A DNA stretch of 64,000 nucleotides, from positions 186,001 to 250,000 of the forward strand of contig NC_051088.1 of the NCBI RefSeq assembly GCF_901709675.1, given 5' to 3'. This DNA is from Syngnathus acus. Taxonomy: Eukaryota; Chordata; Actinopteri; Syngnathiformes; Syngnathidae. The position numbers and the translations under genes were made by a program. Below, piece by piece: positions 21,469 through 31,979 of the stretch. The notes under the pieces were generated by a model. The model was not told the DNA's origin. It searched no databases and saw only the letters and a program-made list of their open reading frames with translations. The stretch's first letter is position 1, and each line of letters begins with the position of its first letter.

Positions 21469-21945
21469 ATAGGGTCATCATCATCGGCATCACAGTCTCG
21501 AAAGACCATAGATTTCTTGTGTCTGGAGGTTAGGTGCTCTTTGCACAGCGTCTGCTGTGGCTGGTGAGTCCTCTCCAGTGCGCAAGAAGCCTGGGCAAGT
21601 TATATGGAAGCCTTGAGTTTCCCAGGCATCAGGGCTTCCCTCTCGGCCTTCCTGTTGTCATCCAAAGGAACGGTGAACCGATACATTTGGCATCAGGTTG
21701 GCTGCAGGAGTTGCCAGAACGATGCTTTTTTTAAAGCATGAGTCTGCCTAACGGAGTCCAAGCCGGGTTTCCTGTCGGGGTTTGCTCCCTTAGCCTTTTC
21801 GTTCCAGACGATACCCACAAGGCAGCGGGGGTGCTATTTCCCCCATAGCTGGGACAGTGGTTAGCGGGCGCCAGGACATCCACGCGCCGGTGGGCCTGTA
21901 CGTCGCGCCTAGGGGCCCACTGTTGCTCCCTAGACACCATACCTA
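21469..21945. other. Unassigned GC-richer insert
   Basis: This 477-bp block lies between copies ii and iii of the antisense LINE and differs from them in base composition. TCATCATCATCGGCATCACA and CAGTCTCGAAAGACCATAG look like part of a dispersed repeat, but I cannot name it. No coding frame is convincing. Confidence 0.35.
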
Positions 21946-23830
21946 GTTTATTCAAATACAAATTAAATAACTTTGGCCTAAAGAAAAATTGGTTTTGTAT
22001 GAGTGGGATATGCATTCCCCCATATATAGGGTACATCCAATGAATAATACAAAACATATGCATGTTGGTTAAAATCCTCTTTCACCTTATATGTATTGTA
22101 GCAATTTTTCTGTATTTGATTTAACAAATGTTATTTGCTGTTTCCAATTCAATTTATGGTCCAAGCTAATACCTAAAGATTTGGTATTACAAACTATTTC
22201 AATTACATCGATGAATTAATTTTACAGTTCCCAATTATCATGAATTTTGTTTTACTTTTATTCAAAGATAGAAGATTCACATCAAACCATTTTAAACCAA
22301 TTTCACTTCACATCACACAGTGGTGAGCAAATCACTCAAGTTTGCCCAGAACAAAAAAAATGTAATCTGCAGAAAGAACACTATACAGTAATCGCTCGCT
22401 ACATCGTGGTTCGTTTATCGCGGTTTCACTACATCGCGGATTTTTTTTCCAAATTAAAAAAATAATTAAGTCAAAATAAAACTTCTAAATTGAGGAATTA
22501 TGTTGCCTACAAAAGTTGCCCACACGCCAGCAGAAGGCAAGGAGTGCCCACACAATTGCAGTGCGTACACTTGTACCTTGTTATAGAAAATTTGTTATAA
22601 TAATAAAAGAGTTCTAAAAACATATTTACAGTATGTACACTTGTACCTTGTTATAAAAAATGTATAACAATAAAAGTTGTTCTAAAAACATATTTACAAT
22701 CTGTGTTAAGAATCCTCCATGTTAATGTTATTCAGCCGTGCTTTGATTTGAGGCAGGGTGATTTATTTATTTATTTATTTACCGAAAACGCACCACAGCC
22801 GTCATAGTGTCAGTGTTAGTAAAAACACACAGCAACACACACATAAACTGAGTATGTGCCGATGCCACAACATTAAATCTCAAGATTCTCCGATTTACCA
22901 CGCATGCACGATTAGCAAGTGGCTGACCAGGCCTTGCGCTAACTGACCAGTGGTTTGGCGATCCTGTTTATAATGCGCTCCGTAATTAATGTTGGACATT
23001 TCCCACGGCACAGCTGAACATTTCTCACGGCACACCGGTGTGCCGCGGCACAAACACTGATTTATACTATTAATGTATTATTTACGTTTGAAGCAATTAT
23101 TTAATGTTCTAATAATAAAATATGCACTTAAATGGTTTCATATACATTTATGGACACACAAAAAATGTACAGATAAAAAAAAATAATACAGATGAGAGGG
23201 TGACCGAACTTCAAGGATTTCACTTATCGCGGGTGGTATTTGGAACCAATTATCCGCGATAAACGAGGGATTACTGTAAACAGATTTAGACACCATATGT
23301 AGTTTATTCAAATAAAAAACAAATAACTTTGGCCTAAAGACGTACCTTGTGGTACCCCACATGATACCTTTAATGATATAAAATTGATCCCATCATAAAG
23401 TACATACTACTATCTATCATTCAAAAATGAACATATAAACAACTTTGACACCAAATTTATATGATTTTTGCAGTAATATTCCATGATCCAGCATATCAAA
23501 AGCTTTTTTAGATCAATACTTCATCCATAAATTTCATGATAGCTATTACTGTTTTGTTCTAAAACCATACTTATTGTCAAAGATAGAATGTTTTTCAATA
23601 AAGCTCTCCAATGTGACCACAAACAACTTAATTTAAGAACATTGTGGAAGCAAAGATACTGGTCTATAAATTGACGCATCCTTTCCACCAGATTTTTGCA
23701 GGATAATGGTTTGTGATAGCGAAGGTGCTATCATAATTTCAGTTGGAAATCTACCAGTTGTAACGGACAGATTATATACTTTCTATACACCTTCCATCAT
23801 ATCCTTAATTAGGCCATAAACAAACCTTTT
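21946..23830 (-). pseudogene. Antisense LINE reverse-transcriptase fragment, copy iii, interrupted by a Tigger-like MITE
   Basis: Reading right to left on the minus strand gives decayed RT: QTIILQKSGGKDASIYRPVS near 23680, IDLKKAFDMLDHGILLQKS near 23500 and a GVPQG-like block near 23350. Then come the blocks shared with copies i and ii. Stops and shifts are many. The MITE at 22386-23276 splits it. The same RT family appears sense-strand at 53935-57240. Confidence 0.65.
22386..23276. mobile_element. Tigger-like (pogo/Tc1-mariner) MITE, 891 bp
   Basis: The ends CAGTAATCGCTCGCTACATC and GATAAACGAGGGATTACTG are flanked by TA. The unoccupied site near 20451 shows a clean TA duplication. The interior is AT-rich and non-coding, with two copies of TGTACCTTGTTATA and GTTCTAAAAACATATTTACA. 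Confidence 0.85.
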
Positions 23831-24459
23831 GATAGAGTTTTGCCCACTCTACCTTTTGTGCAAGAACCACACGTGAGACAGTTTGGCCATTTTACGCTTG
23901 CAAGAGGAGAAAGCCATCAGCACCCTGTGTGGTACAGAGGTGCTTGAAAGCAGTCTAACTTTCGCCTCTTGCAAAGGAATATTTATTGAGAGAAAGCAGG
24001 GTGGGGGTAAGAGTGAACAGGTTTCGGGGGCCACCTCTGCAACCTGGTTAATCAGTGCAGAGGTGGCTCTTTGTTTTACAAGGTTGTGGAAACAGATACT
24101 AGTGGAGCATTTTCGATAACTAAGCAATAATGTTTCCACATCATTTTGAAAGTTTCAACAACTGAATGTGGAAAGGTTCAACGAGTCAAGGAAAGGTGGA
24201 AGGTTTTAACAAAGTTAATGATTCTAGTCAACATTCCAACATAATCATTCAACCCTAACACCATTATTATCTGTAGACTGTTTACTTTTACATTGTCTCA
24301 CAATCTCTATTCATTTTCATTAGTGTCTGCAAGAAAGATACTCTGAGTTCATTTCTGTCATCAATTGGTTGAAAAATATAATTTGCTAATGCAGGGCCAA
24401 AATTTACAAAAAAGACTATTGAATTTATTTACAATATCTTACTTATTAGAAAATGAATA
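23831..24459. other. Unassigned DNA
   Basis: Short open frames on both strands at 23850-24140 carry no recognised domain. Nothing else is named. Confidence 0.35.
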
Positions 24460-24718
24460 CAGTAATCCCTCGTTTATCGCGGGATAATTGGTTCCAAGAC
24501 CACCCGCGATATGTGAAAATCCGCAAAGTAGTGTCACCCTCTCATTTTTAACATACATATATTTTTCGTGTATCAATAGAGGCTTTGCAGTCACGTGGTT
24601 TTATCACGTGATTTTGTGTTATGCCGCCATCTTGGCGGTCAACTCGTCACCTCGTTCCTACGTGTTTGTATAGATTGTTTGATTTCTGCGCTACATTTTC
24701 ACCAATTTCATCCGAATT

Positions 24719-25680
24719 ATGGCTGATTTGCTATCCAACGAAGTTGGGCATTTGGATGAAGAATCCAAGAAACGTTACAGAGAGAAGTTGAACCTTGTTT
24801 GCACAACGGATCCGTACCTTTTACCGAGAAGCATGCTAAAATCGCCCGAGCATTTTGCAACAGCCGACCTGCCTGAACTCTCATATCCAGATATTTATAA
24901 TTACCTCGTCGATTCACCATCTCCGTACACTGAAAAGGACCTTAAGGCATACAAGTGTCTGGATGCCTACAAGTATTTTACAGCAGGTTTTGTGCATGAT
25001 GGGCTGATATGGCAGATCCTAAACAAGAATCGATTTCTTCTCATGACCAAGGTAAGGGAAAAGCACGCACGTGGCAGTAACAGTGTGATTGTGAAAAAAC
25101 TACTTAAGTGATTCTAATGAAAACTCACATTGTTAAGCTTTTTTTTATTACAAAAGGCCTCTTGTTCAAAAATGAATGATTCATGAGAAAACTTACCAAA
25201 TGGCAGGTAAAATATGCATAAATGGACAGTAAGAGGTCTAGGCTTGTATATTATATCCAAATTAGGGACTGATAATAATATAAGGTATGTCATATTATCT
25301 GTTTCTGGTAAAACACTCAACGGATGAATGATCCTCCCCTCAGACCTTGGGTAGCAATAGCGAAAGATGGTCAGATCCTGCTGTGCTGCCACTGTACCTG
25401 CATGGCTGGATTGGGTGAAACATGTTCACATTCAGCACTCAGTAATTAATATATATATCATAAATAATTTATTGTTCTCCAACCTGTTACAAATCTAATC
25501 ATAGTGAAAACAATTTTTATTAAAATGTTTTTCAGATATCTGCGGTTGAAGAAGAGTCCAGGGGCCAAGCAACATCAACAACTTGGTTTCAACAAAGAGC
25601 TGGGCGAATTACGGCCTCGAATTTTAAGGCAACGACCAGGACCAATGTCTCAAAGATTCTTCATTCCATGTACAGCGTTT
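24719..25680 (+). pseudogene. SWIM zinc finger + YqaJ-type nuclease gene, truncated
   Basis: Exon 1 (24719-25051) encodes 111 residues from MADLLSNEVGHLDEESKKR to NKNRFLLMTK, followed by GTAAGG. An in-frame SWIM zinc finger CTCMAGLGETCSH lies at about 25395-25433. A further exon follows TTTTTCAG at 25536 and encodes TWFQQRAGRITASNF, the N-terminal YqaJ motif. The reading ends near 25670, before the YqaJ catalytic residues. YqaJ proteins are phage-lambda-exonuclease-like nucleases; the role in transposition is not known. The start codon is the only one preceding the conserved exon. The gene faces the THAP gene and is not functional as it stands. Confidence 0.65.
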
Positions 25681-26902
25681 CAAACTGTCCTTCAGTTCAT
25701 CAAGTTCTGCACGCAGATTTTTACACTCTGCAGTGAGGGAATCCATTGCTTCCCTAGTGATAGCCGTCTGTGTGGCAGTAGTCACCATGCCTTCTTTTCG
25801 AATCTCAGCGTGCACCACATCTTCACCAGCGGGTAGTTGATCATTTTCACAAGGGACAGACTGGGAAATATTGACAAGTGCTGCTGCTGCTGCCAATGCC
25901 CTCTCGCGGTCTCTCTTGCGCTGCTTGAGATTTTGTCTTCTCTCAAAGATCTTCATTGAACATTTGAGTTTTCGTTTGTGAGGTGACTGGGTATGCTCAA
26001 ATATATTTGGCACATAGTCTGGGGATAGTGGATCTTTGGTTTTTGCACCTGAAACAATTAAACAATCACATTATTCATCATGACTACCATAAATAATTAA
26101 GCACGTTGTTGAAGGGGATATACACAGTTCAATTTGTTTTGTAATGGCATTTCATAACTTGACATATTAAAAAACTGAATAGAGTGAAATCATTCAGATA
26201 CTGTACCTGTCTGTTCAAGTTGCTACCATTTTTATTTTTTGTTTATTTTTGCATGATGCCACATCTGATTGGCTTGAAAACTTAACCAATAAAAATTTTA
26301 ACCTTGTGCCAATGGCTTGAAAACTTTACCAATGTAGATTTTACCTTGTGCCAAATGAAGTAACAAAAACCCTCTTGTTAAAAAATGCTACATTAAAAAA
26401 AAATTGTTTCACAAGGTTCATAATAATTTTTTGGGAAATTTCCTAATGCATTCACTCGAGAATTAATTGTTCAATTCCAATATGAAGTTCAATATTTACA
26501 TTGATAACGTTTTCAAGCCAATCAGATGAAGCATCATGAAAAAATAAACACAAAATAAAAACGGGGGGGTGAACTGAAGAAATCATCCCATTCCCTGCCT
26601 TGCTGCTCTTGCTGCCTTTCTAAAAATGCACCCAGCATTTTCAACAATCATATTTGTATCATCCCATATTGTATTATTTCACATTTTGTGAAACAAATCA
26701 GGGGTGAATAGTTTGTTTACATACCTGATATGAAGTCCTCATTGCATATCCTTGTGTAAATCGTAGGTTTCCATCGTTCACGACGAATATCCGCGATCCA
26801 TTTATCACGTTTTTTCATGTTCGCCGGAAATCTATAGAAGCTAAGATTTGGTTTATCGCCTCGTCTATTGCTACATCCAACAGCACAGCAGGTATCCGGC
26901 AT
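25670..26902 (-). pseudogene. THAP-domain transposase N-terminus, truncated
   Basis: The minus-strand ATG at 26902 opens MPDTCCAVGCSNRRGD, then LSFYRFPANMKKRDKW and ICNEDFISG. This is a C2CH THAP zinc finger (C5, C10, C52 by my count, then the expected His replaced by Asn in CNEDF). The exon ends in a donor at 26724. Exon 2 begins at 26048 after TTGTTTCAG and encodes a basic stretch (RRQNLKQRKRDRERA) and a coiled coil (SLTAECKNLRAELDELKDSL). The DDE catalytic part is missing at the deletion junction near 25670. A THAP finger binds the element's ends in related transposons. Confidence 0.7.
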
Positions 26903-27094
26903 TTTTAAGCTCAAATAGCAGCAGATATAACAAGAAAGCGTGTGTGAGTCGTAGACCGGCACTGAAAAGTTGACCGCCAAGATGGCCGCCAAGCTAATGT
27001 GGGTAGCTTGATGACGTCAGCTGCAAAGCCTCTATAAGTGTATATTTAACCATATACAGGACTGTCTCAGAGGGTCAAAGCTAAAGTATACATA

Positions 27095-27930
27095 CCGTAA
27101 TTTTCGGACTATAAGTCGCGGTTTTTTTCATAGTTTGGGTGGGGGGGCGACTTATACTCAGGAGCGACTTATATGTGGTTTTTTTTTTTTCAAAAAATTT
27201 CAAAAAAAAAATAAATAAAAATGAAACCGCGATAAACGAACCGCAATGTAGCAAGGGATTACTGTAATTTGAATTTCAAGTGACGACAGCAGCGCGAAAC
27301 CATCTGCGTCACTCCAATTCATTAAATCCATCAATCGTCCTTTGTCAACAATGCGTGCGCGCCGCTGACGGCTTTTGCACTTAAAAATATTCCACAGGCC
27401 CATATAACGATATATAAATTATATATCAAATAACTATTATATAAGCAATAATGTTATCAAACCATCTGTGCACTCTAAATCATTAAATCCATCGATCAAA
27501 TTCCTCGTCCTTTGTCAACATCGCCGCGCGTGCGCCCTGACGTCAGCCTCGTCGTTATTCCACAGATCTACTATATAACTATATTGTAGCGTTAACAAAG
27601 TTCAAGGAAAGACGTGGGTTTGGTAAACGGCTCTTTATTTAACAAAACAAACTTACAGGCGTGTGGCGGCGTGGACGTCCAGCCACGGAAGGGGACGAGA
27701 GCTCCATACGATAGGACCGGGCGTGCGTAGAAGCCATGACCGAGCCCCATCCACCGTCCTCGGACAGCCACCCGGCTGAGCGCCGGCCCTCGACTTCCAT
27801 CCACGGAGCTGAAAGACAGCTCGGTAGAGTAGGCCCGGGCGTGCGTAAAAGCATTGTCCGAGCCCCATCCACCGTCCCTGGACAGCCACCCGGCCGAGCG
27901 CCGGCGCCCGACTTCAATCCACGAAAGTGA
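27095..27930. mobile_element. CCGTATTTTTCGG family, copy B (one end only)
   Basis: The left end CCGTAATTTTCGGACTATAA is preceded by TA. It contains the family's captured Tigger-like terminus (GCAAGGGATTACTGTA, about 27251-27266), the TCATTAAATCCATC blocks and the GC-rich 140-bp tandem (27650-27905). Instead of a right end it runs into a large inverted repeat. Confidence 0.7.
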
Positions 27931-28278
27931 AAGTAAGCTGGACGAGTGACGCGAGACGTCGCGCTGCTGACGTCAGCAGCGCGACGCGACGTCGCGGTCG
28001 CGCATCAGCAGCGCGACGGTTGTTTACATAAAGATCGACTCGTCCAGCTTTCCTTCACTTTCGTGGATTGAAGTCGGGCGCCGGCGCTCGGCCGGGTGGC
28101 TGTCCAGGGACGGTGGATGGGGCTCGGACAATGCTTTTACGCACGCCCGGTCCTACTCGACTCGTCCAGCTGTCTTTCAGCTCCGTGGATGGAAGTCGAG
28201 GGCCGGCGCTCAGCCGGGTGGCTGTCCGAGGACGGTGGATGGGGCTCGGTCATGGCTTCTACGCACGCCCGGTCCTAC
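27716..28278. repeat. Large inverted repeat, arms of about 230 bp
   Basis: The left arm (27716-27945) and right arm (28030-28278) are reverse complements with few differences. Both hold the tandem GGACGGTGGATGGGGCTCGG block of the CCGTATTTTTCGG family. The spacer of about 85 bp centres on a perfect 30-bp palindrome. Confidence 0.88.
27957..27986. repeat. Perfect 30-bp palindrome centred on TGACGTCA
   Basis: Both halves, CGTCGCGCTGCTGAC and GTCAGCAGCGCGACG, match perfectly. The centre is a consensus CRE octamer. It lies in the loop of the larger inverted repeat. Confidence 0.95.
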
Positions 28279-28282
28279 TGAG

Positions 28283-28629
28283 CCAACTGATAAGGGCGGT
28301 TCGGTCCCTGTATCACCGATGCCAGAGTTTGGTCCGCATTTCCGGCAGTAAGTCGGATTCGTTCCCAGTGAGGGTTGGACTCCGCCAAGGCTGCCCTTTG
28401 TCACCGATTCTGTTCATAATTTTTATGGACAGAATTTCTAGGTGCAGCCGAGGCGTTGAGGGTGTCCGGTTTGGGGACCTCAGCATCGCGTCTCTGCTTT
28501 TTGCAGACGACGTTGTGCTATTGGCTTCTTCAGGCCGTGATCTCCAGCTCTCACTGGAGCGGTTCGCAGCCGAGTGTGAAGCGGTCGGGATGAGGGTCAG
28601 CACCTCCAAATCCGAGTCCATGGTCCTCG
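28283..28629 (+). pseudogene. Rex3/RTE-like LINE reverse-transcriptase fragment
   Basis: The + strand encodes VGLRQGCPLSPILFIIFMDR, FGDLSIASLLFADDVVLLA and FAAECEAVGMRVSTSKSESM. It ends abruptly at MVL, where an LTR begins. It matches the copies at 17858-19987 and 43021-44095. Both sides are breakpoints without target duplication. Confidence 0.8.
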
Positions 28630-28993
28630 TGTCATGCCTCGTCCCCAGTTTTGCTGTGTATAGGTTGTCATTGTGTCTGTGTGCTCGCCCCTCCCTTCCT
28701 GTGTGCCCTTGATTTGTGTGATCACACGCACCTGCCTCTCATTACCTGTGTTGTATTTAAGTTCGGTTTGCGTGTCACTCTAGGTCGGAGCATTGCTTGA
28801 GATGTGCAGGCAATGCACGTGTCACTGTCATGAGTTTGTTTGGTTCCTGTCTTTTGTTTCACGTTTTGGCGATCAGTGGTTTTGTTGTTTAGTCACGTCA
28901 GTTTGGCGGGTTTGTCCTTTGAGTTTGCTACATTAAACCCTGGTCCAAGCTGCATTTGGTCGTCCTCGCTCCATCTACACTCCGCTCGTGACA
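28630..28993 (+). mobile_element. Gypsy-type LTR
   Basis: Begins TGTCATGCCTCG and ends CTCGTGACA. It contains TTGTATTTAAG (TATA-like) and ATTAAACCCTGGTCCAAGC (poly(A) region) with CTGCATTTGG. It is the third member of the LTR group at 8506 and 9814. It cuts an RTE fragment on its left and is followed by leader-like sequence, so it may be a 5' LTR with truncated interior. Confidence 0.65.
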
Positions 28994-29290
28994 GAATGCT
29001 CCGACCACTACAACGACCAGCGCTTGGACCTCCTTCCACCATCAGCTCCCGTCCGCGACGCCCGATCGACGTCCGTCGTCCGAGCAGGTTCCAGCGCCAT
29101 GGGCTTCGCGGCCGCCATCGGAGTGCCTCCCGACGTCATCAGACTCGCGGCCGCCATCGGAGTGCCTCCCGGCGTCATCAGACTCGCGGTCGCCGGATTC
29201 AAGCCAGCTGCGCCGGACCCGCGACCGTCCATGGACCCACCCCCTCTGCTGCAGCGCGTGGTGACTCTTGCCGCTGCGTACAGCTCCGCC
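28994..29290 (+). other. Possible retroelement leader / gag start
   Basis: The sequence after the LTR is GC-rich and open, with a near-perfect duplicated block (GCCGCCATCGGAGTGCCTCC twice, near 29113 and 29152). There is no identifiable gag motif. It might be the leader of the element whose LTR is at 28630. Confidence 0.35.
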
Positions 29291-29771
29291 TTCCAATTGC
29301 CGCCGAGCGCGGTTCTGTCCCTGAAATGCCGCCGATTGCGGCTCTGATTTTGCAAGTTGCCGCCGTTTGCGGTTCTGTCCCTGAGATTGCCGCCGTTTGC
29401 GGTTCTGTATCCCCGAGTTTCCGCCAATTGCGGTTCTGTATCCCCGAGTTTCCGCCGAGTGCGGTTCTGTATCCCCGAGTTCCCGCCGATTGCGGTTCTG
29501 TATCCCCGAGTTTCCGCCGAGTGCGATTCGGTTCCCCAAGTCGCCGCCCGAGTGCGGTGCGATTCGGTTTCCCCAAGTCGCCGCCCGAGTGCGGTGCGAT
29601 TCGGTTCCCCCAAGTCGCCGCCCGAGTGCGGTGCGATTCGGTTCCCCCAAGTCGCCGCCCGAGTGCGGTGCGATTCGGTTCCCCAAGTCGCCGCCCGAGT
29701 GCGGTGCGATTCGGTTCCCCAAGTCGCCGCCCGAGTGCGGTGCGATTCGGTTCCCCAAGTCGCTGCCCGAG
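29290..29771. repeat. GC-rich minisatellite, 31-37 bp units
   Basis: Left part: about five units of GCGGTTCTGTATCCCCGAG with TTCCGCC. Right part (29530-29771): about six units CGATTCGGTTCCCCAAGTCG with CCGCCCGAGTGCGGTG, 36-37 bp. Because 36 is a multiple of three, long frames stay open on both strands; these are not genes. Confidence 0.9.
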
Positions 29772-30274
29772 TGACTCCGTTCGTTGTTATTGTATTTTCG
29801 TTACTTTGAGGATTGTATTAACCCCTAATCATGCCTCCAAAGAAAGCAAGTGGGAGCAGTAAAGCCATCCTAAAACACAAAGACGCTCTTAAAGCAATGT
29901 GACAGTGAGCGCCCGGCGCGCTGCGGTTGCGCGATCGGACCAAATTAAGCTCCCTGCGCACTGAGGTCCCCTAAAATTTTGGAAAGTACATCAGGACTTT
30001 AAAAATATTTTCTAAATTTCAGCGACGGCTCTGTCACAATAATGCGACCAGCGCGGTGCGGTTGCGCGGTCGGCGGCGCGCTACGGTTGCGCGGTTGGCG
30101 GTGCGCTGCAGTTACGCGATCGGCCAAATATGTGCAAATGAAAAAATGCTTAACGGAACGGATTAAATTGTTTTTCCATTATTTGTAATGTTAAAAATAG
30201 ATTCGGAATTCGAACGATTCACTTCTCGAACCGCCTTCTGGAACGGATTGTGGTCGAAAACCGAGGTTTGACTG
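29772..30274 (+). mobile_element. pogo/Tigger-like element, right part
   Basis: It starts in the 5' UTR (GACTCCGTTCGTTGTTATTG) and includes the transposase start MPPKKASGSSKAILKHKDAL (29831-29890), then a stop. It ends with the terminus CGAGGTTTGACTG, then TA. It matches the element at 50185-50870 in reverse. The left end is replaced by the minisatellite. Confidence 0.7.
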
Positions 30275-31560
30275 TATTTTGAGAACCACATTCAACCTTT
30301 ATGAGTAAAGCTTACTGTTATACTGACGAAATTTCTCCCTGAGCACAGCTTACATTTTTTTTTACTCTTGAAAATGCAAAATGAGGTAGAAATATGCATG
30401 TAGAATAAATTTACATATGACAGTTTCTCAGCAAAGTTGTTTGTTCAATTCCAAAATGTGCAGTATAGTACACTTGAAATCATTCACTAAGGTTTCTTTG
30501 ACAACTTACATTTGACTAAACATTTCGTACATTCACAAAACAGTAATTTACCTTACAAACGCTTTGAATAAACTCCAAAAACTTGACAATGGGCCTCAAC
30601 AATAACAAGTGCAGGTAAGAAGGAAGTTACAACTTCCAGAAATGCAAAAATGTGGTTGAAACTCAGCCAAAATGTTCATGAACACAATTTAATAGAGTGG
30701 TGGTTAAACAATTCTTGACACTATGACTAACCTAAACAGTATCCATTATCTAGATGGTGTTTTCAAGAATGGAATTAAATTCACTGTGGAAGTATGGGTA
30801 ATGGTTATAGCTGTCAGACAGCTTCAACAGTTTCCCACATGTACTATGGGAAGGATGGGTCTTCTAGTGACACGTCAGCACTGTGAATTAAACAGAGAGA
30901 CTGAGAAATCAGAGCCTGTGCAGTAGTACTTCAAAAACTGTCCAAGCTTTTCTTGACTAAGTTCTTGTATGTATCCCTTTAGGTACTGGGCTACATCTCC
31001 TTTCTTTGAAGTCACCACTCGAGGGAATTTTAACAGACCTACCACTTTCTTTGACGTTGGTTGTCCTCCTTTGGTTGGTCTTAGTTGCAATCTGGCTCTA
31101 TCAAACTTACTGTAGACGTGAATACAAAGCATCAGACTTTCCTCTCTTTCCTCTAGTAATGACAACTATATTAATCATAATCACAATCACAGTGATAGAT
31201 TTAGGTCACTAGGTGTCACTGTTTCTATATTTTGTATTAATGAATAGGTAAAGTTCAATTATAATAACGTTTGATTATTGTTATGTGCTTTACAGTAAGT
31301 ACCGAGCACCGAAGTTAAATATGCAGGTTTGTTTTCCATGTCTGATAAGAATATTATATTTTTCTCTTCTTTCACACAAGAAACATCCGAGCATTCAAAA
31401 GCACACGATTAGTTTGACATATATGCCTTCTGTTACATGCGTTCTACATAGCGTTCAGAATGAAGTTGAAGAACAAAACTGCAACTTACGGAAACAATAT
31501 TTCACGTTCCCACTTTTCTATTGTGATGTATTCACTTGTGAGTTCGTCTTGTGGATGCCG
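30275..31560. other. Unassigned DNA with one possible HECT-like fragment
   Basis: No named repeat is seen. The minus frame 30875-31165 is described separately. Confidence 0.35.
30875..31165 (-). pseudogene. Possible HECT/G2E3-like fragment
   Basis: The minus frame includes DRARLQLRPTKGGQPTSKKV, then YLKGYIQELSQEKLGQFLKY and CTGSDF. This order, with FLKY-x-CTGSD, resembles the C-terminal lobe of fish multicopy G2/M-specific E3-ligase-like proteins. There is no catalytic Cys region and no splice-supported neighbour. It may be a dead copy. Confidence 0.3.
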
Positions 31561-31569
31561 CCATTTACA

Positions 31570-31688
<119 letters not shown>

Positions 31689-31979
31689 ATCACCGTCAGG
31701 ATAACTGCACGCCTTGGTCAGGACTGGCCAGTGGTTCTGGTTATCCTGTCAGCACCACCTTGGACCCACCGAGCCGAGAAGGACAAACTTAGATTCAACA
31801 TTATAAACATTGACCTTTCAAACGTTTTAAACCAACCAAAATACAACATAGATTCTTCAGTGGTGTCTTTTGAACACAAACTTCAACAGTGACAAATGTT
31901 GAATCAACTATGAATGACCGACCCATCTTTAACCATAACCAAAAATTAACCTTCTCAACCCTAATTCTACGTTGATTTA

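Larger units (their letters stand above)
24578..27033. mobile_element. ISL2EU-like DNA transposon, internally deleted
   Basis: The inverted ends AGAGGCTTTGCAG and CTGCAAAGCCTCT are flanked by AT on both sides, giving a 2-bp duplication. Two converging genes remain: SWIM/YqaJ on the + strand (24719 onward) and THAP on the minus strand (26902 downward). Their 3' halves are lost at one junction near 25670. Established family knowledge: ISL2EU elements encode a THAP-linked transposase and a YqaJ exonuclease, with short target duplications. Assignment rests on motifs and ends. Confidence 0.75.
24460..27092. mobile_element. Tigger-like end fragment, split by an ISL2EU-like element
   Basis: 24460-24575 begins CAGTAATCCCTCGTTTATCG and matches the inverted right end of the MITE at 22386-23276 through GTGTCACCCTCTC. 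It resumes at 27036 (AAGTGTATATTTAACC). The opposite terminus is not identified with certainty, because the similar end at 27220-27264 belongs to the CCGTATTTTTCGG family copy B. Confidence 0.65.

Noticed and set aside
24460-27264. A single complete Tigger-like element from 24460 to 27264
   Set aside because: The right-hand terminus at 27220-27264 is present in every copy of another family, so it belongs to that cargo and need not pair with the end at 24460.
29530-29771. Regular 36-bp direct repeats resembling a CRISPR array
   Set aside because: There are no unique spacers between units; it is a head-to-tail minisatellite in a eukaryotic genome.
28840-29862. 340-codon + strand open frame and overlapping 200-240 codon minus frames
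   Set aside because: They span an LTR, a leader and a 36-bp-unit minisatellite. Openness on both strands results from the unit length and GC content; there is no domain.
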